From: JAUIAS01 sp030425395
GTDB lineage: Bacteria > Pseudomonadota > Alphaproteobacteria > Rhodobacterales > Rhodobacteraceae
Assembly (NCBI GenBank): GCA_043553855.1
Contig: CP121336.1
Coordinates: 2,170,001-2,234,000, forward strand
Direction: 5' to 3'
Length of the DNA stretch: 64,000 bases
The notes under the pieces are model-generated. The model was not told the origin of the DNA. It searched no databases and was given only the letters and a program-made list of their open reading frames with translations. The translations under genes and the position numbers were made by a program. Position 1 is the first letter of the stretch. Every line of letters begins with the position of its first letter. Below are positions 25,150 to 33,397 of this stretch, one piece after another.

Positions 25150-26372
25150 TCTGCGGCGCGGGTCTGAAGCTGATCACACAATGTGTGGACGCGGTCAGTC
25201 ACATAGTCGAGCCCATCCAGCAACCCGTCCGAAATCGCGGCTGAGGGTGGGTTTTGATAAGGCAGTGACCGGATCGCGCCGATCATGGCATCGACCGTCA
25301 TGCCATCGCGCCGTTCATCCAACATGCGCACAAGGCCCAACTCCTCGGCCCGGCTGGCGCGAATGTATTGTTCAAGGCGCGGTATTGTGCGCGGCACGAT
25401 CACCGCGCGTTTGTCGAACGAAAGCACTTCGCAAAAAGTGTTGTAACCACCCATGCAGATCACACCCTGCGCACCCGCGAACAGGCGTTCAATCTCCGAT
25501 TCAAAGCCTACGGCGCTGACCCGCCCATTAAGCCGTTCGACACGGGTTTCGAAATCGCGTCGGGTGTCGCCAGACAAAAACGGACCGTAGACGATCTTGG
25601 CGCGTGGGATCAGGTCGGGGTCTTTTTCGTAAGCGGCGAGAACAAGGTTGACCATTGCTTCGCCATCGCCGCCGCCGCCCGGAGTAACAAGGATATAGGG
25701 CGCTTCGTTTTCCGTTGGGGGCGAACACACGGTGCGGCGCAAATATCCTGTCCAATGCATCCGCGCCCGCGCCTGCTGGCTCAGGTTCAGACCGCGCGTC
25801 GGATCATAGACGCTGCGCACGCCATAGACCCATATTTCATCATAAAAGGTTTCGGTCGCGGCAATGGCGTTTTTGCGCTCCCATTCGCGGGCCAGAACCT
25901 CGGGTTCGTCCAGCACGTCGCGCAGGCCCAGCACAATTTTGGTGGTGCCGCGCTCAACAAGATCGTTCAGTGCGTCCAGAAGTTCACCGCGAAACCCGGT
26001 GGGTTCCTTGTCCACGATCAGAAGATCGGGATCATATTGTTCGATGGCCGATTGGATCAGCCCCGACCGCAAAGACGTGGTCGCGTCTATATCCATGCCG
26101 AGCGTTTGGGATTCATAGGTGCCATCGCTGCGTTTGGTTACGCCGGGCAGGCGGATATGGTCCACGCGATGGGGAAAGGTAAATCGTCCCGCCACAGGCG
26201 ACCCGGTCAAGATCAGGGCCGAGGCCCCCGGATCCGCGGCGGTTATCGCGCTGGCGAGGGCGCGTGACCGCCGCAAATGGCCAAGCCCGAAGGTATCATG
26301 GCTATATAGCATCACGCGCGGACTCCGTCCCATCACGCGCGCCGAAAGCGGTTCTGAGCCGTTCTGTCCCAT
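25146..26372 (-). CDS. COG4671/MurG-like glycosyltransferase (first gene of glycan operon)
   Basis: Predicted glycosyltransferase, 408 residues. MLYSHDTFGLGHLRRSRALA is the N-terminal hallmark of this group; TPGGGGDGEAMVN and MGGYNTFCEVLSF form the donor side. The start at 26372 is supported by AAAGGA 8 bases upstream; an open frame extends further but lacks a ribosome site. It leads a seven-gene chain ending at 19852. The 392 bases upstream are shared with the divergent mechanosensitive channel gene. Confidence 0.83.
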   Translation of the reverse strand: MGQNGSEPLSARVMGRSPRVMLYSHDTFGLGHLRRSRALASAITAADPGASALILTGSPVAGRFTFPHRVDHIRLPGVTKRSDGTYESQTLGMDIDATTSLRSGLIQSAIEQYDPDLLIVDKEPTGFRGELLDALNDLVERGTTKIVLGLRDVLDEPEVLAREWERKNAIAATETFYDEIWVYGVRSVYDPTRGLNLSQQARARMHWTGYLRRTVCSPPTENEAPYILVTPGGGGDGEAMVNLVLAAYEKDPDLIPRAKIVYGPFLSGDTRRDFETRVERLNGRVSAVGFESEIERLFAGAQGVICMGGYNTFCEVLSFDKRAVIVPRTIPRLEQYIRASRAEELGLVRMLDERRDGMTVDAMIGAIRSLPYQNPPSAAISDGLLDGLDYVTDRVHTLCDQLQTRAAE

Positions 26373-26764
26373 ATCGGTCCTTTCGCGCTCAGGTCGTGCA
26401 GACAAAACGCGACCGATGCCGCGTCCGCCACACCGGACAAATGTTCCGGTTGCGTGGCCTATGTCCTTCGTCCCTCTCGAACCACAGCGCAGCCCCATTC
26501 ATTGCGCAGGATCCGGTATTGTTGTTCCGTTTAGCCAATGGCGGAAGCGGCCAAGCCGCGCCCCCTTTCGGCAAATCCTATGAACCTTGCTATTCCATTT
26601 CGCCCCAAATGCAATCTTGCATTCCTGTTTGTGCCATTTCTGCAACCTAATTTCGATCAAACGTTGGGCTGATACGCGCCATGGTAGAATCCTGAAGCCT
26701 CGGTCATTGTGTTGCGGATCAGAGGTGGCTTAGTTTGCGGGTGGGAAATTTACGGGGAAACGCG
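26373..26764. promoter_or_regulatory. Gene-free divergent region with two inverted repeats
   Basis: No gene is visible. A perfect dyad AATGCAATCTTGCATT (7-bp arms, 2-base centre) lies at 26608-26623, and ACCGGA-N7-TCCGGT at 26432-26450, about 60 bases before the glycan operon. Both are operator-like. The region must carry promoters for the glycan operon and the channel gene, but no clear sigma-70 boxes could be assigned. Confidence 0.45.
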
Positions 26765-29128
26765 ATGCGACAGATTTTTCGGGCTCTGCTAATGTTGCTC
26801 GCCTTTCTGGCCATCCCAGCCGGCGCGACCGCCCAGCAGGATGCGGGCACAGTCGTTTCTCCGAAACTGGAACAGGCAATCCGTGCGGCCTCTGAAAGCG
26901 GAATCGGCGTTATCGTCGTGGACCCGAACGGCCGGTTGATTGCAACGCCTCAGGTGCCCGGCGCGGTGGCGACCGAACAGGACAGCGCAGGCGGCGCGCC
27001 GACATCACAGTCAATGGGCCCCGAAAACCCGGCCGCATCCGCCCTGATGAAGACCCAGGAACAGGGCAAAGCGTTCCGCGAAACCTTGCGCCAGCGGTTG
27101 GCCGATTGGGACAGTTCGTTGAACGAGGTGGCCTATATTCTGCGCGCGACCAGCCCCGATGGCCGCATCATGACGTATATCGAGGCGGTTGGTTTCAGCA
27201 TTCTGCTGTTCTTGTTCGCGCGGCTGGTGACCTTTGAGGTTTTTGCCAAGCGTTTCGCCAAGCGCTTTGTCGTCAGCCGGATCAAGGATGCTCCGGTCGG
27301 GTATCGCGAAAAGATGCCGTTCCTTGCGTTCCGGTTTCTTGTCGGGTTGGTGGCAACGGTCATTACGATGGCGATTGCCTATATCACGGGCGCGCTGATC
27401 TTTGGCCCGGTGGACGACATTTCGCTGCAATTCACCATTGCTGCAATCTATGTGGGTTATTTCGCTGTCCGCCTGATCAGCGATCTCTGGCGCATGATCC
27501 TGTCGCCGTATCTGGCACAGTATCGTATCCCGCAGTTTTCTGACGCAGATGCGCGCAAGCTGTATTTTTGGGCGGTCTCGCTTGCATATATCGACATCAT
27601 CGTTCTGATGGTCAGCACCTGGCTATACGATTTCGGACTGAACTATAACCTGTATGCCCTGAGCTATGGTGCCATGGCGCTTGTCGGGATGATCGCCAAT
27701 TTGCTTATGGTGGTCTTTAATCATCGGGCCATCACCAACGCGATATTGGGTGGCCGCGCTGCACATGACGTGCCGTGGATCATGCGGGTTCAATCTCGGG
27801 TCTGGGCCCCCGTTGTTGCTGGATACTTTGTGTTCGGGTGGCTCGAACTGGCCTTTGATCTGGTTCTGGAACAGCCTGTGTCGGTGCCGTTGATCGCAGG
27901 GGCCTACGCGGTCCTGATGTCGATCATAATCGTTTATGGGGTGATTAATTATGTGATCGAGCGTTTGTTCGAGCGCGCGCGCCTCGTGCGCGAGGTCAAT
28001 GACGGGTTGGCGGATACTGATGGCGACCCGGAGACGGAACGCATGGAGGACCAAAGCCCGCCGTTCACCGTTCACCATATGACCACGTTCGAAGAGCTCG
28101 CGCGGCGGGTGTCGGGAATCATTGCGTTTGTCGTGGGGGCCTATGCGCTGCTGCGCATCTGGGATCAGCAAAGCATGTTGATCCAAGACAGCATCGTTGA
28201 CCGGGCCTTGGACGTGACCGTGATCATCTTTATCGGCTATATCGTCTATCACGCCTTTCGGATCTGGATCGACAACAAGATTGCCGAGGAAGCGGTGGAT
28301 GCACCTGACGCGGAACTCGGGGACGAGGGCGGTGGGTCAAGCGCCAGCCGACTCGCGACGCTGTTGCCATTGTTCCGCAATTTCATCCTGTTGGTTGTGG
28401 TCGTGGCGATGGCCTTGATTGCCCTGCTCGAGGTGGGGATCAACGTCAGCCCATTGTTCGCCGGTGCCGGTGTTGTCGGTCTGGCGGTCGGCTTTGGGGC
28501 GCAGGCGCTGGTGCGCGATATCTTCTCTGGCGCGTTCTTCCTGATTGATGACGCGTTCCGCAAGGGCGAATACATTGACGTAGGAAGCGTGAAGGGCACG
28601 GTTGAAAAAATCTCGGTGCGCTCTTTTCAGCTTCGGCACCACCTTGGTGCTCTGCACACCATTCCCTTTGGCGAGATTCAAGTTCTGACCAACTATTCCC
28701 GTGATTGGGTTATCATGAAGCTGCCATTGCGGGTGACATATGACACCGATGTGGAACGCGTGCGCAAGATGATCAAGAAGCTCGGGCAGGAACTGCTGAG
28801 CGATCCCGTGATCGGTGACAACTTTATTCAGCCGCTCAAGTCGCAGGGCGTTATCGAAATGCAGGACAGCGCGATGATCATCCGGGTCAAATTCATGACC
28901 AAGCCGGGGGATCAATGGTTGGTGCGCAAGAAAGTGTTCGAGGAAATCCGCGCCTTGTTCGAACGCGAGGGCGTCAAGTTCGCCCACCGCGAGGTGACAG
29001 TGCGCATTGCCGAGGATCAGGCAAAGGACATGAGTGATGAAAAACGCGATGCCGTGACGGGTGCGGTCGAAGCGGCGATGGAAGAGGGGCTTCTCGAAGG
29101 AGGGCCGCCGGAAGGCGACGACCGCTAG
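26765..29128 (+). CDS. Large MscS-family mechanosensitive channel
   Basis: Inner-membrane channel of 787 residues, much longer than E. coli MscS. A signal peptide (about 1-24, MRQIFRALLMLLAFLAIPAG) leads to a short periplasmic part, then roughly ten membrane segments. The conserved pore and beta-domain lie near the C-terminus: GAGVVGLAVGFGAQALVRD, FFLIDDAFRKGEYID and IPFGEIQVLTNYSRDW. It opens under membrane tension to release solutes. ATG 26765 follows GGGGAAACGCG; a TTG at 26735 is less likely because the signal peptide starts at 26765. It ends 8 bases from the next gene, on the other strand. Confidence 0.9.
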   Translation: MRQIFRALLMLLAFLAIPAGATAQQDAGTVVSPKLEQAIRAASESGIGVIVVDPNGRLIATPQVPGAVATEQDSAGGAPTSQSMGPENPAASALMKTQEQGKAFRETLRQRLADWDSSLNEVAYILRATSPDGRIMTYIEAVGFSILLFLFARLVTFEVFAKRFAKRFVVSRIKDAPVGYREKMPFLAFRFLVGLVATVITMAIAYITGALIFGPVDDISLQFTIAAIYVGYFAVRLISDLWRMILSPYLAQYRIPQFSDADARKLYFWAVSLAYIDIIVLMVSTWLYDFGLNYNLYALSYGAMALVGMIANLLMVVFNHRAITNAILGGRAAHDVPWIMRVQSRVWAPVVAGYFVFGWLELAFDLVLEQPVSVPLIAGAYAVLMSIIIVYGVINYVIERLFERARLVREVNDGLADTDGDPETERMEDQSPPFTVHHMTTFEELARRVSGIIAFVVGAYALLRIWDQQSMLIQDSIVDRALDVTVIIFIGYIVYHAFRIWIDNKIAEEAVDAPDAELGDEGGGSSASRLATLLPLFRNFILLVVVVAMALIALLEVGINVSPLFAGAGVVGLAVGFGAQALVRDIFSGAFFLIDDAFRKGEYIDVGSVKGTVEKISVRSFQLRHHLGALHTIPFGEIQVLTNYSRDWVIMKLPLRVTYDTDVERVRKMIKKLGQELLSDPVIGDNFIQPLKSQGVIEMQDSAMIIRVKFMTKPGDQWLVRKKVFEEIRALFEREGVKFAHREVTVRIAEDQAKDMSDEKRDAVTGAVEAAMEEGLLEGGPPEGDDR

Positions 29129-29136
29129 ATCCCGCG

Positions 29137-30162
29137 TCAGTCAAACGTGCCCGCAACGCGTCCCAGCAGCATGAAAGCCCGCGCGGTGCGGGTTTCCGCC
29201 AGCGCCGAGATTTCAGCATCGGTGGCATTGGGTTCGAATCCGGCAACCATCTGATCGAACCGGCGCAGGAAATGATGCGCTGCGTCGCGAAAGATCGGGT
29301 CCTGTTTCATGCGACCGGCGGCAAGTGCCAGAGAAGACCGATCGCGGATACCACCCAGCGGGGCGATCGCGCGACCACGGGTGCCGGTCGCGAACTGGCG
29401 CCAGATTTCGGGCCGGGCACGATCCGGGCGCAGGTCGTCCATATAGATGCCGTCCTGGCTGAGAAGGGTCAGGATATCCTGGGCCGCACGGACAACCAAC
29501 GCGGCTTGCCTGTCCTTGAGTGCGCGGCGAAGGGACGCAAAGCCTGCTTCATCCTCGGCAGTTTCGGGAAAGTTCAGCGCCCTGATGAAATCGTCGTTTT
29601 CCAGTGGCGGGGCCAGCGCCTCGGCAGGGGTGCCAAGTTCAAGCATGGATTGACCGTCCTCTGCAACCACAGGGCTGGCGGGTGCCGGGCGCGGTGCTTG
29701 AGACACGCTACGCGACGAGGAAAACGTGGCCAGAGTGGTTTCGGTTTTGCGCGTCGCTTCTGCAATTTCGTCAAGCTTGCGCGACACAGAGGAGGCATCA
29801 CCGGTCACCGCACCACGTTGGGATTGCGCGACATAGGCTTGTCTGATCGCGTCGATCGCTGATTGCAGACGGTGGCTTTCTTCACGGATCACGCGGCTGG
29901 ATCGTGCGGCGGTTGCAGCCACCCAAATCATCGCGACAGGCAGGAAGATCGCCATGAGGATGATCAGGAAACGCACCGGATCAAAATCGCTCTGGGTTTG
30001 GTCGGGCGCAAAGTTGAAAAACAGGAATACCGTAAGCAGCCATACAACCGTCAGGGCGATGGCTGCGATTTCAATCCCCGTGATCGCGTTGCGCTGCGGC
30101 TTGTCATAAATGCCAAGCGGTGTCGGTCGGCTCTGTTCTTTTTGCTCTTCTGGCCCGGACAT
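29137..30162 (-). CDS. Membrane protein of unknown function
   Basis: Protein of 341 residues that I cannot assign to a characterised family. Two hydrophobic segments lie near residues 27-50 and 65-87, followed by a helical, probably coiled-coil stretch (ESHRLQSAIDAIRQAYVAQ and SRKLDEIAEATRKTE), a Pro/Ala-rich linker and a folded cytoplasmic C-terminal domain with conserved-looking tracts (GIYMDDLRPDRARPEIWRQF, FLRRFDQ). It lies between greA and the channel gene, just 14 bases after greA on the same strand. Confidence 0.75.
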   Translation of the reverse strand: MSGPEEQKEQSRPTPLGIYDKPQRNAITGIEIAAIALTVVWLLTVFLFFNFAPDQTQSDFDPVRFLIILMAIFLPVAMIWVAATAARSSRVIREESHRLQSAIDAIRQAYVAQSQRGAVTGDASSVSRKLDEIAEATRKTETTLATFSSSRSVSQAPRPAPASPVVAEDGQSMLELGTPAEALAPPLENDDFIRALNFPETAEDEAGFASLRRALKDRQAALVVRAAQDILTLLSQDGIYMDDLRPDRARPEIWRQFATGTRGRAIAPLGGIRDRSSLALAAGRMKQDPIFRDAAHHFLRRFDQMVAGFEPNATDAEISALAETRTARAFMLLGRVAGTFD

Positions 30163-30176
30163 GATTGCCCCTCTTG

Positions 30177-30647
30177 TCAGCCGTAGACGACCTTCAGCAC
30201 TTCGTAGGATTTTTCCCCGCCGGGGGTGCGGACCTCGACGCTGTCACCTTCGTCTTTGCCGATCAGGGCGCGGGCGATTGGTGATTTGATGTTCAGAAGT
30301 CCCTTTTCGATGTTGGCTTCATGTTCACCAACGATCTGCCATGTCTTTTCCTCGTCGGTGTCTTCATCGACCAACGTGACCTTGGCACCGAATTTGATCG
30401 ACCCCTTGAGCTTGGCCGGGTCGATAACCTCGGCAAGGCTGATGACGCCTTCCAGTTCCTTGATCCGTCCTTCGATAAAGGACTGTTTTTCACGCGCGGA
30501 ATGGTATTCGGCGTTTTCCGAAAGATCACCATGTTCGCGCGCTTCGGCAATCGCCTTGATTATGGCGGGCCGCTGGACGCTCTTGAGGTCCTTGAGTTCT
30601 GTTTCCAGACCGACAAAACCTGCCGGGGTCATCGGAATCTTTTCCAT
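30177..30647 (-). CDS. greA: Transcription elongation factor GreA
   Basis: Cleavage factor that rescues backtracked RNA polymerase, 156 residues. The coiled-coil N-terminal domain has the acidic tip motif [16 protein letters not shown] and the C-terminal domain ends [12 protein letters not shown]. Start [10 protein letters not shown] is the usual GreA start. A strong hairpin lies in its leader at 30672-30702. An IS110 element lies a few hundred bases upstream of the start. Confidence 0.96.
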   Translation of the reverse strand: MEKIPMTPAGFVGLETELKDLKSVQRPAIIKAIAEAREHGDLSENAEYHSAREKQSFIEGRIKELEGVISLAEVIDPAKLKGSIKFGAKVTLVDEDTDEEKTWQIVGEHEANIEKGLLNIKSPIARALIGKDEGDSVEVRTPGGEKSYEVLKVVYG

Positions 30648-30671
30648 CGTTTCTGGTCCACGCAAAGTCGC

Positions 30672-30702
30672 GTCGCCCCGCCGCGCAATGCGCCGGGGCG
30701 AC
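30672..30702 (-). promoter_or_regulatory. Leader hairpin of greA
   Basis: GTCGCCCC pairs with GGGGCGAC around an inner GCGC-AAT-GCGC dyad. The structure sits about 25 bases before the greA start, within the likely 5' untranslated region. It could attenuate transcription or affect translation. Confidence 0.5.
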
Positions 30703-30780
30703 TGGTGAGGTTAATCAATTACTGAACCAAACATGCATGGGAATGCAAGAGCAAGCACGCGCGGCGGACAAAGAGGACCG

Positions 30781-30864
30781 ATGTTGGCAGAAAAAAGCTG
30801 GTTAAACGCTCTTGTCGTCATAATTGACGACCTCGAATTCGATGCCGTAACACCTTCGGAATGA
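30781..30864 (+). CDS. Possible 27-residue small protein
   Basis: Short reading frame with a good ribosome site (AAAGAGG, 4 bases before ATG). It encodes 27 residues beginning MLAEKSWLNALVV and ends in DDLEFDAVTPSE. It stops a few bases before the IS110 left end, so it may be a native small protein or the start of a gene cut by the insertion. It contains the inverted repeat GTCGTCA-TAAT-TGACGAC (30814-30831). No homology is claimed. Confidence 0.3.
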   Translation: MLAEKSWLNALVVIIDDLEFDAVTPSE

Positions 30865-30876
30865 CATTGATTTAGA

Positions 30877-30927
30877 GGCTATGATTGCCTGCGCAGCCCC
30901 CAAATAGCGCAGCAGGTGATCATAGCC
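30877..30927 (+). other. Long hairpin at IS110 left end
   Basis: GGCTATGAT pairs with ATCATAGCC, then a TG/TG internal loop, then CCTGC with GCAGG, enclosing a 19-base loop. It lies 57 bases before the transposase start. IS110 elements encode a structured bridge RNA from a non-coding end, so this may belong to it or to its promoter junction. Confidence 0.6.
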
Positions 30928-30983
30928 GGGTCTCAGGTCCCTACAGTGGTTTTGCACAAACCACACCGCAAGGGAGATCGACT

Positions 30984-32216
30984 ATGACCAAGACCAGTAT
31001 TGCACAGACTGAGCCTGTTTTGGTGGCCGTTGATATTGCTAAGGCCCGCCATGAAGTCTTAATCGCTATTCCAGGTAGGACGCGCCGCCGCCGCCTGACT
31101 GTTCTTAACCAACTCGACGACTTCAACCGATTGATCGGCACACTCTCGGATTATGGCCGTCCTGTGCGCGTGGCGTTTGAAGCCACGGGCAATTACCATC
31201 GCGCTTTGGCGTATCGGCTCGGCGTCGCTGGTTTCGAGGTGAAGTTGGTGTCTTCGGTCGCATTGGCACGGACCCGTGAAGCCTTGAACAATAGCTGGGA
31301 CAAGAACGACCCGAAAGACGCACAGGTCATCCTGCACATGATGCAGATCGGGAACGAGCAATTCTATCACGATCCAGTACTTTGTGGCACGAACGACCTG
31401 CAGGAACTATCCAAGACACATGACATCGTCTCGCGCTCGAAGACCGAGCTGTGGCACCGGATCCTGACCCACTATCTACCATTGTATTGGCCTGAGGCTG
31501 ACCGCTTTCACCGCAGTTCACGCAGTGATTGGTTCTTCGCCTTTCTGGAGCGCTATCCATCACCGCATTTTATATCAGCCATGAGCCAAGAGGCATTCAT
31601 TACCGATGCCTGGGAGGTTGTTGGGCGCAAAGTCTCAAAAGAACGTTTGCTTGCGGATATTTATCAGACGGCCGAGTCCTCTGTGGGCCTGCCTATCGCA
31701 CCGGGCTCTGACGCTGCCAGGATGTTCCGTTTGGTCTTGGGTGAAGGGCGCAGCCTGATTGCCCAGCGTAACGAGATCGAGAACCGGGCTGTCGCACTTC
31801 TAAAGAACAACACCGACTACCAGTTGCTGACATCCATCCCGGGGATCGGCCCGATCAATGCGCTGACCATCCTCGCAGAAGCTGGCGATCTGCGCCGCTT
31901 TCAGCATCACCGGCAATTCTTGAAGTTCTGCGGGATGGACCTCGCGACGATCCAATCCGGCACATTCCGGGGCCAAACCAAGCTGTCCAAATACGGCAAT
32001 GCAAGATTGCGCCGCACGCTTTGGATGGCCGGTCAGGTGGCCATCATGCAGCGCACCAACAGCTTCCGCGACAAGTTCGAGCGTTACATCGCCAAAGATC
32101 GGCAAAACACACATTTGCGCCGCAAGGCGTATACCGCAATCGCCGCCAAGATGGCCCGCACCGTACATGGGATCATCAAACGCGGCGAGCCATATCGTCC
32201 CTTCTTTGAGGGATGA
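30984..32216 (+). CDS. IS110-family transposase
   Basis: Recombinase of 410 residues with a RuvC-like DEDD domain: D17 (VAVDIAK), E66 (AFEATGNYH), D109 and D112 (NDPKDAQ). The C-terminal Tnp2 domain has LLTSIPGIGPINALTIL and SGTFRGQTKLSKYGNARLR, including the catalytic-serine region. It appears intact. Start MTKTSIAQT was chosen on family layout. It moves the element by a circular intermediate guided by a bridge RNA in studied relatives. Confidence 0.92.
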   Translation: MTKTSIAQTEPVLVAVDIAKARHEVLIAIPGRTRRRRLTVLNQLDDFNRLIGTLSDYGRPVRVAFEATGNYHRALAYRLGVAGFEVKLVSSVALARTREALNNSWDKNDPKDAQVILHMMQIGNEQFYHDPVLCGTNDLQELSKTHDIVSRSKTELWHRILTHYLPLYWPEADRFHRSSRSDWFFAFLERYPSPHFISAMSQEAFITDAWEVVGRKVSKERLLADIYQTAESSVGLPIAPGSDAARMFRLVLGEGRSLIAQRNEIENRAVALLKNNTDYQLLTSIPGIGPINALTILAEAGDLRRFQHHRQFLKFCGMDLATIQSGTFRGQTKLSKYGNARLRRTLWMAGQVAIMQRTNSFRDKFERYIAKDRQNTHLRRKAYTAIAAKMARTVHGIIKRGEPYRPFFEG

Positions 32217-32400
32217 TCGACGGCAGAAGGACCTTTCTCTGTAAGGGCCGTAGAGGCGAGCTTTCGACCTCGTAGATAATGTTCAGGCCTTCTGTTCAAC
32301 GACCCGAAGATCTCGTCTTAAGGACGGTGAGAGCCGCAAAAGCGTACTCTGTGTTTGTTATGAGAGAGACATATTGTTGACCGAAACGCCGAACTGACAC
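32217..32400 (+). other. IS110 right non-coding region
   Basis: No gene. Short hairpins include ACGGC...GCCGT (about 32219-32250) and GAGGCG...CGACCTC (about 32253-32271). In the IS1111 branch of IS110 elements the bridge RNA lies on this side of the transposase; whether it does here is unknown. Confidence 0.35.
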
Positions 32401-32410
32401 ACATTAAAAC

Positions 32411-32430
32411 ATGCTGGAACGCTTCAGCAT
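32411..32430 (-). terminator. Terminator after VOC gene
   Basis: On the minus strand ATGCTG and CAGCAT form a stem with an 8-base loop, followed by GTTTTAATG. It lies 28 bases after the VOC gene stop. Confidence 0.55.
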
Positions 32431-32458
32431 GACCATGACCTGATGCCAAATCAGCCCA

Positions 32459-32821
32459 TCATTCCGCGCATAGGACGTTGTCATCCTCAAAGTAGAAGCG
32501 TCGACCAGGTTCGTAATCTGCATGGTTCTTGGGCAGGAAACCTGCCTTGCGCACGCGCGCTTCGGTAGCGTCCAGATCATCAACCACAACGCCAACATGA
32601 TTTAGCCCGCCAACGGTGTCATAGCTGCTTGTTCCGGCATGGGCCGGTTTGGCAGGACGATAGAGCGCAAGATATGTATCCGGGCCGCCAACGTGGATTG
32701 TGTGACCGTCTGCGATGGCGTCTCCTTGCCATCTGATTGTCCAGTTGAACACGTTGCGCATCCATGCGGCTGTGGACGCGGGGTCCGAAACTGTCACGTT
32801 CGCATGTTCAAGACGAGCCAT
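32459..32821 (-). CDS. VOC (glyoxalase/bleomycin-resistance-type) family protein
   Basis: Small protein of 120 residues with the vicinal-oxygen-chelate fold: MARLEHANVTVSDPASTAAW at the N-terminus and GLNHVGVVVDDLDATEARV in the second half. Candidate metal ligands are His in LEHANV, His in LNHVGVV and Glu in YFEDDNVL. The substrate is unknown. AAGGAA precedes the ATG. It is divergent from a SoxR-type regulator and its promoter has the 19-base spacer used by MerR-type activators, so it is a probable SoxR target. Confidence 0.85.
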   Translation of the reverse strand: MARLEHANVTVSDPASTAAWMRNVFNWTIRWQGDAIADGHTIHVGGPDTYLALYRPAKPAHAGTSSYDTVGGLNHVGVVVDDLDATEARVRKAGFLPKNHADYEPGRRFYFEDDNVLCAE

Positions 32822-32858
32822 AAGCTGTTCCTTTCTTCTTGAATCGCTAAGTTCGCTC

Positions 32859-32890
32859 AGCGTAATTTCTAAACCTAACTTTAGGTCAAG
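32859..32890 (-). promoter_or_regulatory. SoxR-type promoter/operator for VOC gene
   Basis: On the minus strand TTGACC is followed by a 19-base spacer and TACGCT. A near-perfect dyad (ACCTAAAGTTAGGT, 32873-32886) begins at the -35 end of the spacer. The long spacer with a dyad is the hallmark of promoters activated by MerR-family proteins. The predicted transcript starts about 30 bases before the VOC start. Confidence 0.55.
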
Positions 32891-32911
32891 GAATTTTTGA
32901 AGGGATGTGTG

Positions 32912-33394
32912 ATGGCTGTGTCCGAAGGTCTGTCCATTGGCGCGCTTGCCAAACGCACCGGACTGGCGGTGTCCGCGATCCGGTATTATGAAACCCAAGG
33001 TTTGATTACACCTTGGCGGAACGCTGGCGGTCAGCGTCGCTATCAACGCGCCGATCTAAGGCGTCTGAGTTTTGTTATGATCGCCCAGCAATTGGGGCTG
33101 ACCCTGCCGGAAATCCGCGATGTGCTGGCTGGATTGCCCGGCGAACGCACGCCAACACCTGCGGATTGGACGCGGATCAGCAAGGGATTGCGTGACCGGC
33201 TGGATCATCGGATCGCGACGCTGCGACGGCTGCGCGACAATCTTGATGGATGCATCGGCTGCGGCTGCCTGAGTTTGCCCAATTGCGCGCTCTACAATCC
33301 GCAAGACAGCGCAGCTAAAGAAGGACCCGGACCGCGCCGGGTTATGGCCGCGGGTTCCTTTGAAGATCGCAGTGGTAAGGTTGCAGGCGGCTGA
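32912..33394 (+). CDS. soxR: Redox-sensitive MerR-family regulator, SoxR type
   Basis: Regulator of 160 residues. The MerR helix-turn-helix is at about 7-75 (LSIGALAKRTGLAVSAIRYYE), a dimerisation helix follows, and the 2Fe-2S cluster ligands are C114, C117, C119 and C125 in CIGCGCLSLPNC, as in E. coli SoxR. Oxidation of the cluster by redox-cycling compounds would activate target promoters. ATG 32912 has AAGGGA upstream; an in-frame TTG at 32897 is less likely. There is no soxS; the divergent VOC gene is the apparent target. Confidence 0.93.
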   Translation: MAVSEGLSIGALAKRTGLAVSAIRYYETQGLITPWRNAGGQRRYQRADLRRLSFVMIAQQLGLTLPEIRDVLAGLPGERTPTPADWTRISKGLRDRLDHRIATLRRLRDNLDGCIGCGCLSLPNCALYNPQDSAAKEGPGPRRVMAAGSFEDRSGKVAGG

Positions 33395-33397
33395 GGT

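Larger units (their letters stand above)
30870..32400 (+). mobile_element. IS110-family insertion sequence (ends approximate)
   Basis: Single-gene insertion element with a DEDD transposase (30984-32216). Left non-coding part of about 110 bases holds a long hairpin; right non-coding part of about 180 bases is also rich in short inverted repeats. IS110 elements usually lack terminal inverted repeats and target duplications, and none could be found here, so the ends are estimates. GC is visibly lower than in the flanks. The 30648-30983 stretch otherwise holds only the greA leader and the small frame above. Confidence 0.6.
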
